59,360 nucleotides of DNA from an uncultured bacterium (GTDB taxonomy: Bacteria > Myxococcota_A > Polyangia > Polyangiales > Houyiibacteriaceae): contig CALJDU010000060.1 of assembly GCA_938024995.1 (NCBI GenBank), forward strand, positions 1 to 59,360. The letters are read 5' to 3'. Numbering within the stretch: position 1 is the stretch's first letter; every line of letters begins with the position of its first letter. Both the position numbers and the translations under genes were made by a program. This document shows positions 53,778-59,360 of the stretch, one piece after another. The notes under the pieces are model-generated. The model was not told the DNA's origin, searched no databases, and worked only from the letters and a program-made list of their open reading frames with translations.

Positions 53778-54686
53778 CTACGCCTTTTCGTAGATCGACA
53801 TGATCTCGTCGAGCAGCGCCAGCGACTCACCGTGTTCACGCTGGAAGGCGTTTCGCCCGACGATCGATCCGTTGCCACCGCCCGCGGCGATCGCGCGGAT
53901 GTCGTCGAGCACCGCTTCGCGGCCCTTTGACGCACCACCGCTGAAGATGACGATGCGTCGGCCGTTGAACGCGGACTGGACGACGTGGCGAACGCGCTCT
54001 TCAAGCGTCGCGTGGGGGATGTCTTTGTAGAGCGGCTTCGCTTTGTCCTGCTCAAGGAACGCGGTCGGCGGCTTGACCTTGATCATGTGCGCGCCGAGCT
54101 GCGCGGCGATCTGCGCGGCGTAGGCGATCACGTCGATAGCGGTCTCGCCCTCTTTGCTCATCTTGCCGCGCGCGTAGGCCCACACGATGGTCGGGAGACC
54201 GACCGCGCGACCGCGCCGAATCAAGTCACGGAGGTCCTGGTACATCTGGTTCCGGTGCGGGCTGCCCGGGTAGATGGTGTAGCCGATCGCGGAGCAGCCG
54301 AGCCGCAACGCGTCGTCGATGTCGGACGTGAGCGCGGAGTGCGGGGCGTCCGGGCCCCCGAGCGAGTCGCTGTTGTTGACCTTGAGGATCAACGGGAGCT
54401 GGCCCGCGTAGTCGTTGGCGATCGCCTCGATCATACCGAGCGGCGCTGCGTACGCGTTGCAGCCGCTCTCAACCGCGAGCTTGGCGTGGTACGCCGGATC
54501 GAACGTTGGCGGGTTGGGGGCGTAGGTGCGGTGAGGTCCGTGCTCGAAGCCTTGGTCGACCGGCAGGATCACGAGCTTCCCGGTCCCCCCGAGACGGCCG
54601 TGCATCAAGATGCGGCGCATGTTGCCGATGACGCCAGGCGTCTCGCCGGCGTAGTTCGCGAGGATCTTCTCAACACGTTCGCTCAT
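53778..54686 (-). CDS. fbaB: Class I fructose-bisphosphate aldolase, DhnA type
   Basis: 302 residues from the ATG at 54686; the upstream 24 codons of the open frame are outside the family pattern. Motifs: ILPVDQGFEHGP (Asp43), YTIYPGSP, TIVWAYARG and the Schiff-base region GAHMIKVKPP (Lys203 likely). IFSGGASKG and GGGNGSIVGRNAFQR form the phosphate-binding end. Catalyses fructose 1,6-bisphosphate cleavage and condensation in glycolysis/gluconeogenesis. Convergent with the monooxygenase gene, 6 bases apart. Confidence 0.93.
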   Translation of the reverse strand: MSERVEKILANYAGETPGVIGNMRRILMHGRLGGTGKLVILPVDQGFEHGPHRTYAPNPPTFDPAYHAKLAVESGCNAYAAPLGMIEAIANDYAGQLPLILKVNNSDSLGGPDAPHSALTSDIDDALRLGCSAIGYTIYPGSPHRNQMYQDLRDLIRRGRAVGLPTIVWAYARGKMSKEGETAIDVIAYAAQIAAQLGAHMIKVKPPTAFLEQDKAKPLYKDIPHATLEERVRHVVQSAFNGRRIVIFSGGASKGREAVLDDIRAIAAGGGNGSIVGRNAFQREHGESLALLDEIMSIYEKA

Positions 54687-54809
54687 GACTTCTTCCGTTC
54701 CTTGACGCGCGACCACTGGGCCGCCTGCGCGCTCGTATACCTGGCGGGAGCCGACCAACGCAATGCGGCGGCGCGACCGGAGATCCGTTGCGGGGAAATC
54801 CGCTCTCGT

Positions 54810-56015
54810 TCAGCCGTCGATGAACGGGACGAAAAGCGGCGGGGCGATCGTCCCGGTCGCGTCTCCCGACGCGAAAATCGTTACGACTGTGTCGGCGTCA
54901 AAGGTCTTGGTGCTCCCGGGGACGAGCGCGGTCCCGATCGGATCGGGAGCGGGGATCGGGAGCGCGCCCACCATCATCCCGTCGCAGTCGTCATCGTCGA
55001 GCCGCACCACCAAGAGTCCGGCCGTGATGGGCGCCCGCTCCAGCACCGGCGACGCCGAGCCAAAGGTGAGCCCGTCGAAGAGCACGACCTCTTCCATCGG
55101 CATGTCGGGGCCGTCTGGATCAAAGCAGAGATCGACCGCCGGCAGGTTGGGCACAAGCGGCAGCACGCGGATCGCGGTCTCACCAGCCGGCCCGTCGTCG
55201 CGATCACCAAAGAACTGAATCCGAGCGTCGAGAGTTTCCGGACAGGGGCCTCCACATACCTCGACGGTGGATCCATCCGCCTCACGGACAAACCCGATCG
55301 CGGCGGCGGTGACGCGTTGACCCGGCGAGAGCAAGGCATCGGCGACCATCGCCGCGAGCACTGGCTCCACGTCGTCGTCCTCCGTCGGACAAGCCTCGCT
55401 CGGGCGGTCCATGTTGAAGGCGTCGATCTCTTCCGCGAGGAACACCTCGACGTTGTAGTCGATGCCCTCGGCTGGGAACGGAAGGTACGGAGAGACGCCG
55501 CGGAACGGGATGCCCAGGTCTCCACCCGCGGAGGAAGGGAGCGGTGCGGCGGGGGCGATCGCGACTCCACCCACCAACGCGGTCGCGCAGATCCGCACGC
55601 TGCCCGCGTTGGGGACCATATGGGCGATCCGAACGAACGCGTCGGTCACCACAGGACCGGTGTCGACGGCAACGTCCGCGCCAACATCTTCGTTCGTGTC
55701 CCCGGACGCATCGATGACGACGTCGCTTCCGGAGTCGCGTGGCGACGTGTCGCGCAGATCGGGCGAGGTATCACGCCCCCCGTCCGCGACCCCCGAGTCG
55801 TGCATCGGAAGCGCCGGGGCAGGAATGCACTCGCGGGCTGCACAGACAAGGCCATCAATGCAATCAAGGTCGCGCCGGCAGTAGTCCCCCGAGCGACCTC
55901 GACCGTCGCGATCGCACGCAGAGCCAACGACTACCGCGAAGACCACCGCGATGCCGATACAGCTCGCTGTCCATCGCCGATCCGCGAGGAGCGCTTCCAC
56001 ACTCCTTGATCCCAT
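54810..56015 (-). CDS. DUF4397-type lipoprotein
   Basis: 401 residues from the ATG at 56015 (MGSRSV), giving a lipoprotein-like signal ending VVVGSAC. A Cys-rich segment (CRRDLDCIDGLVCAARECI) and an Asp/Thr-rich linker precede two DUF4397-like beta domains: VRIAHMVPNAGSVRIC (about 155) and AIRVLPLVPNLPAVDLCF (about 280). DUF4397 proteins are secreted beta-rich proteins of unknown role. Divergent from the second kinase. Confidence 0.8.
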   Translation of the reverse strand: MGSRSVEALLADRRWTASCIGIAVVFAVVVGSACDRDGRGRSGDYCRRDLDCIDGLVCAARECIPAPALPMHDSGVADGGRDTSPDLRDTSPRDSGSDVVIDASGDTNEDVGADVAVDTGPVVTDAFVRIAHMVPNAGSVRICATALVGGVAIAPAAPLPSSAGGDLGIPFRGVSPYLPFPAEGIDYNVEVFLAEEIDAFNMDRPSEACPTEDDDVEPVLAAMVADALLSPGQRVTAAAIGFVREADGSTVEVCGGPCPETLDARIQFFGDRDDGPAGETAIRVLPLVPNLPAVDLCFDPDGPDMPMEEVVLFDGLTFGSASPVLERAPITAGLLVVRLDDDDCDGMMVGALPIPAPDPIGTALVPGSTKTFDADTVVTIFASGDATGTIAPPLFVPFIDG

Positions 56016-56110
56016 GAATCGGGGGCACGACGCAACTTGCGGGAAGACACGTCGAAGGAGAACGCAATCTCGCTTGCTGTAATAGCAGGATCGGGTGATC
56101 CTTCCCGCCC

Positions 56111-58039
56111 GTGAAGCCAGCGTCGAGCGGCACACAAAGGATCGGGACTACGGTCCAAGATCGTTATCACCTCGTTCGCCTACTCGGTGATGGGGGCATG
56201 GGATCGGTGTACAAGGCAGCCGATCGCGTCCTGCGTCGGTTCGTCGCGATCAAGCTGCTCCACACCAGCACGTCGCAGAACCCATCCGCGGTCGAGCGGT
56301 TCGTTCGAGAAGCTCGCGCGGCGGCTTCCATCGGTCACCCCAACATCATCGACATCCTCGACTTCGGTTACGAAGGCAAGCAGCCCTTCTTGGTCATGGA
56401 GTACGTCCGGGGGCGCTCGCTCTCAGAGACGCTCGCGCTGGAGTCGTCCTTTGATATCGAACGCGCGTGCTCCGTCGCGACGCATTCTCTCGCGGGTCTG
56501 TCCGCGGCGCACGACCGCGGCATCCTTCATCGCGATATCAAGCCCGCCAACCTGATGTTGGTGGCCTATCTCGGCGATCGAAACTTCGTGAAGATCTGCG
56601 ACTTCGGCTTCGCGGCGCTCGTGACGCCCTCGGTCCGCATCGGCAAAAAGGACCTGACGCCCGCGCGCACGTTGGTGGGCACCCCGGCGTACGCAGCCCC
56701 CGAGCGACTCGAGGGCGATGACCGACGTGATCCGCGGCTCGATGTCTATTCGATCGGCGTGGTGCTCTTCGAGATGCTCGCGGGTCGGCGTCCCTTTGAC
56801 GCACCGACGTTCCGGAAGCTCGCGAAGAAGGTGCGCTTCGAGCCACCGCCGTCCCTTCGCAAGTACCGGTCGGACATCCCGCCGGAGCTCGACGCGATCG
56901 TGCAGCGCGCGCTCTCGAAGAAGCGAGAGCAACGCTTCGCCAACGCGGAGGCCTTCGCGGCGGCGCTTGTTCCTTTCGGCGGTCGCTTCATCCCGCTCGA
57001 CGATTGCCCGAGCGACAGCTTCACCATGGACCTCATCCATCTCCGTGCACGCGAGACGCAGCGGCAGCGCGCGGTCGCGGCAGACGCGGCGGAGAAGCTC
57101 CTCGCGCTGAAGCGACGGCAGGAAGAGGAAGAGGTCGGCAAAGCGGTCGGTCCTGCTGCGCGCCCGACGCCTCGGCCGCCGCGACCACGACGCGCACCGC
57201 CGCTCACGAAGATCCCGCCCACGAAGCCTCCGGCGCCGCCCCCCGCCAACGAGCAGCGACCCTCCCCATCGCACGCTCAACGGACGGGGCCGATCTCCTC
57301 GCACGACATCCCGCGGACCGATCCGGGGCGCCCACCGAGGATGGAGACCGAGATCGTCACGGAGCTCTACGATCTGAAGAAGACGCAGATACACCAACCG
57401 CAAGCGACGGCTCCGCTTAGCGTCGACGCTCCCGCGGATCTGCGACCGTCGTTCGCGCCGATGGCGATGCCGCAGCAGCTGAACGGCGCGATGGTGGGGC
57501 AGCTCGTGGTGCCCATGCTCCGCTTCGTGAGCCGGCGCTTCGGTGAACGCGCGCTACGTGACTGCCTTGGGCAGCTCTCGGCGCCCACTCAGATGGTCTT
57601 TCAGCAAGGCATCACCGCGGACATGTGGGTCCCGCTCGACGCGATCGTCGAGTTCGTCGGCAAGGTCGACGCGACGCTCGGCGCCGATGATCTCCACTTG
57701 GTCGTGCAGTGCGGTCGCGCCTCAGCGGAAGGGCTCTTCGACATGGTCCGTGCGCTTGACGCGACCTCTCCGGAGATCGTGCTCAGCGAGCTTCCGCGGC
57801 TCTTCTCGACGGTCGTACGCGGCGTGGAGTACGACACCCGCCGCGTCGGCAAGGGCTACGGCCGAGTCGCCTTCATAGAGCTCGGCCCCACGTCTCTCGT
57901 CGCGAGCGTCACCTCGCTCGGGCTGATCGACCGCTTGCTCGATCGGTTCGGCGCGTCCGAGGTCGAGGTGAACATGATCACCTGTCGCGCGCTCGAAGAC
58001 CGCGAGACGGTCTACGACATCTCGTGGCTCAGCAACTGA
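56111..58039 (+). CDS. Ser/Thr kinase with C-terminal myxobacterial TIGR02265-like domain
   Basis: 642 residues, GTG start. Kinase: LLGDGGMGSVYKA, Lys48 (VAIKLL), HRDIKPANLM (Asp142), ICDFGFAA (Asp164), GTPAYAAPE. A Pro/Arg/Glu-rich linker with no transmembrane helix follows, then residues about 455-640: VVPMLRFVSRRFGERALRDC, GITADMWVPLDAIVEFV, FSTVVRGVEYDTRRVGKGYG. That end resembles the DUF2378/TIGR02265 paralogous family of Myxococcus. Cytoplasmic kinase with an attached regulatory or target-binding domain; ligand unknown. Confidence 0.88.
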   Translation: MKPASSGTQRIGTTVQDRYHLVRLLGDGGMGSVYKAADRVLRRFVAIKLLHTSTSQNPSAVERFVREARAAASIGHPNIIDILDFGYEGKQPFLVMEYVRGRSLSETLALESSFDIERACSVATHSLAGLSAAHDRGILHRDIKPANLMLVAYLGDRNFVKICDFGFAALVTPSVRIGKKDLTPARTLVGTPAYAAPERLEGDDRRDPRLDVYSIGVVLFEMLAGRRPFDAPTFRKLAKKVRFEPPPSLRKYRSDIPPELDAIVQRALSKKREQRFANAEAFAAALVPFGGRFIPLDDCPSDSFTMDLIHLRARETQRQRAVAADAAEKLLALKRRQEEEEVGKAVGPAARPTPRPPRPRRAPPLTKIPPTKPPAPPPANEQRPSPSHAQRTGPISSHDIPRTDPGRPPRMETEIVTELYDLKKTQIHQPQATAPLSVDAPADLRPSFAPMAMPQQLNGAMVGQLVVPMLRFVSRRFGERALRDCLGQLSAPTQMVFQQGITADMWVPLDAIVEFVGKVDATLGADDLHLVVQCGRASAEGLFDMVRALDATSPEIVLSELPRLFSTVVRGVEYDTRRVGKGYGRVAFIELGPTSLVASVTSLGLIDRLLDRFGASEVEVNMITCRALEDRETVYDISWLSN

Positions 58040-58088
58040 CCTCACGTCGCTCTCAAGAGCTGACCTCGCGGAGCCAACCTTCGCCCGA

Positions 58089-58157
58089 GGCGTTGCTTGA
58101 GCACGTGGCGTTGCTTGAGCGCTAGGCCTTGCTTGAGCGCTAGGCGTTGCTTGGCTA
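58089..58157. repeat. Tandem 18-bp repeats reaching into the coaX stop codon
   Basis: Three units of GGCGTTGCTTGAGCGCTA (58089-58106, 58107-58124, 58125-58142, with one to three substitutions) and a 15-base unit (58143-58157), then GGCGTTGCGCTCG within the gene. The coaX stop (CTA on this strand, 58155-58157) sits in the last unit, so the array looks like repeated duplication of the gene's own 3' end. Confidence 0.85.
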
Positions 58158-58922
58158 GGCGTTGCGCTCGAAGAGGATACGCAGACCGTCGAGGGTGAGG
58201 TAGTCGTCGACCGCCTCGATCGTCTCGCTGTCCGGTTCGATCAAACGCGCGAGCCCACCGGTCGCGATGACCATGGGTTCGTCGCCCATCTCTTTGCTGA
58301 GCCGCCTCACGAGTCCGTCGACCAAACCGACATAGCCAAAAACGATTCCGGCCTGCATCGAGTGAACCGTGTTTCGACCAACCGCGCGCGGCGGACGATC
58401 GATCTCAGCGCGAGGGAGCTTGGCGGCACGCGAAAAGAGCGCGTGCGCGCTGATGTGAATGCCAGGCGAGATCGCGCCGCCGAGGTACTCGCCCTTTTGC
58501 GAGATGCAGTCGAACGTGGTCGCGGTTCCAAAGTCCACGACGATGACCGCGCGTCCCCCTGAGCGCTCGTACGCGGCCACGGCGTTGACGATGCGGTCCG
58601 CGCCGACCTCGCGTGGGTTCTCGTAGAGAATGGGCATCCCGGTCTTGATGCCCGGTCCCACCACCAACATCTCGTGGCCAAAGGCGCGCTGGACCGCCGA
58701 CGAGAGGGTGTCGTTCAAGTTGGGAACGACCGAAGCGAGAATGCTCGCGCTGACTTCGTTCCGCGCGATGCCGGCGAGATCGATCAGCGTCGCGAGGAGC
58801 ACGTGGTACTCGTCGACCGTTCGGCCCTTCGCGGTCTCGATGCGAAAGTCGTGCGTCAGCTTCGCGCCGTCGTAGACCCCGAGGACCGTGTTGGTGTTTC
58901 CAACATCGACGGTCAACAACAT
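58155..58922 (-). CDS. coaX: Type III pantothenate kinase
   Basis: 255 residues, typical length. ATP-binding DVGNTNTVLGVYDG at the start, then ASVVPNLNDTL, REVGADRIVNAVAAYE, VVDFGTATTFDCI and GGAISPGIHISAHALF. It phosphorylates pantothenate as the first step of coenzyme A synthesis. The start is the ATG at 58922. The gene upstream on the same strand (58926-59360, partial) ends 3 bases before it, so they may share a transcript. Tandem repeats follow the stop. Confidence 0.95.
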   Translation of the reverse strand: MLLTVDVGNTNTVLGVYDGAKLTHDFRIETAKGRTVDEYHVLLATLIDLAGIARNEVSASILASVVPNLNDTLSSAVQRAFGHEMLVVGPGIKTGMPILYENPREVGADRIVNAVAAYERSGGRAVIVVDFGTATTFDCISQKGEYLGGAISPGIHISAHALFSRAAKLPRAEIDRPPRAVGRNTVHSMQAGIVFGYVGLVDGLVRRLSKEMGDEPMVIATGGLARLIEPDSETIEAVDDYLTLDGLRILFERNA

Positions 58923-58925
58923 CGC

Positions 58926-59360
58926 TTAGCTCTTGGGCCGAAGCGCGAGCGCGCGACGAAAGAGAAGCCCAAACGTGGTCTCCTCGATCGCGACCGTCCG
59001 CTTCTGGCCACGCGCGACCGGGGTCGCAGGGCGAGTGAGCGTCGGCGAGAGAATCTCGGGCTGTTCGTCGGAGGCGAGGAGCGGCATCACCGGCGTCTTC
59101 TTCGGAGAGCCGGATGGGCGGTCGACCTTGCCCGTGACGGACTGCGGAACCGTGGACGTCGGGGCTGCGGCCCGCGGAGACGCGGGGACGAGGTCCGCCG
59201 TCTTCCGCTGCCGTCCGCCGCCGAGCGGGGGCGTCTTCCGAAGACGCGGACTGATGCGCGCTTGTGCGTCCGACTCGGCCTTCTCGGCTGCGGCCTTCTC
59301 AGCCGCTGCCTTGTCGGCTGCTGCCTTGTCAGCTGCCGCCTTTTCAGCTGCCGCCTTTTC
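58926..59360 (-). CDS. Partial Ala/Lys/Glu-rich protein, N-terminus beyond window end
   Basis: 144 residues open to the window edge, with no start codon inside. The visible N-terminal side is a regular (A-A-E/D-K-A) helical repeat. A Pro/Thr/Ser- and Lys-rich disordered middle follows, then a short conserved-looking end (KRTVAIEETTFGLLFRRALALRPKS). Function unknown; low complexity at the start could be a linker to a domain outside the window. Stop lies 3 bases before coaX. Confidence 0.7.
   Translation of the reverse strand, partial: EKAAAEKAAADKAAADKAAAEKAAAEKAESDAQARISPRLRKTPPLGGGRQRKTADLVPASPRAAAPTSTVPQSVTGKVDRPSGSPKKTPVMPLLASDEQPEILSPTLTRPATPVARGQKRTVAIEETTFGLLFRRALALRPKS

Noticed and set aside
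53985..56009. 674-codon plus-strand frame over the aldolase and DUF4397 genes
   Set aside because: Crosses two well-supported genes on the opposite strand and the gap between them; Arg-rich composition typical of antisense frames.
34321..58157. Direct repeats at 34321 and 58089 as CRISPR arrays
   Set aside because: Units are contiguous with no spacers, short (13-18 bases), and no cas genes are nearby.
1..59360. tRNA or rRNA genes, prophage or plasmid replication region
   Set aside because: No tRNA-like arms, rRNA motifs, integrase, capsid or replication genes were seen in the window.

Overview
The window comes from a high-GC genome that looks like a predatory or soil-type member of the Myxococcota, most likely Polyangiales (Sandaracinus-like). 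The indications are two Hanks-type Ser/Thr kinases (one with a myxobacterial paralogous C-terminal domain), a secreted M23 peptidase with MopE-type repeats and a MYXO-CTERM-like tail, many lipoproteins and Glu/Pro- or Asp-rich secreted proteins, and strong third-position GC bias. No sequence search was run. All family calls are from reading the translations, and taxonomy is an inference.

Layout. 1-386: fragment of an IS110-type transposase and the first copy of a dispersed hairpin. 387-6475 (minus): a two-enzyme cell-wall lipoprotein (amidase plus S13 carboxypeptidase), a membrane protein translationally coupled to an SDR oxidoreductase, and a small unknown. 6705-7767: ahpC-ahpD peroxide defence pair, followed by a repeat-rich spacer. 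8050-13515: membrane-anchored NtrC-like regulator with a degenerate ATPase, NAD-dependent DNA ligase, exonuclease III. 13649-17798: kinase, TPR membrane protein and type I periplasmic-binding lipoprotein with overlapping stops and starts, read as one signalling operon. 18252-20544: lipoprotein, NagZ and DUF2804, again overlapping.

20554-26688 (minus): a MoxR AAA+ ATPase and a 1667-residue HEAT-repeat / HExxH / von Willebrand A protein, the strongest candidate for an under-described molecular machine. 26689-27394 is a 0.7 kb non-coding spacer. 27395-33413: cytochrome c lipoprotein, large OmpA-type outer-membrane protein with a clear terminator, small secreted protein, and an alkaline-phosphatase-superfamily lipoprotein. 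33410-36637: four tandem paralogous membrane proteins of an unrecognised family. 36798-36935: a tiny Lys-rich protein apparently starting at ATC. 37098-39683: a divergent ClpB.

39841-49767: SRAP protein with an altered active site, small lipoprotein, M23 peptidase, beta-propeller-like lipoprotein, Glu/Pro-rich outer-membrane protein, YdcF-type protein, large alpha/beta-hydrolase lipoprotein, unknown. 49768-50085: two more copies of the dispersed repeat. 50086-53771: WGR-domain ATP-dependent ligase with an LRR-like partner, and an FAD monooxygenase. 53778-59360: DhnA-type aldolase, DUF4397-like lipoprotein, second kinase, coaX with tandem repeats spilling past its stop, and a partial Ala/Lys/Glu-rich protein cut by the window edge.

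Common themes are envelope remodelling and secretion, DNA repair (ligA, xth, SRAP, WGR ligase), kinase signalling, and operons built with 1-4 base stop/start overlaps.
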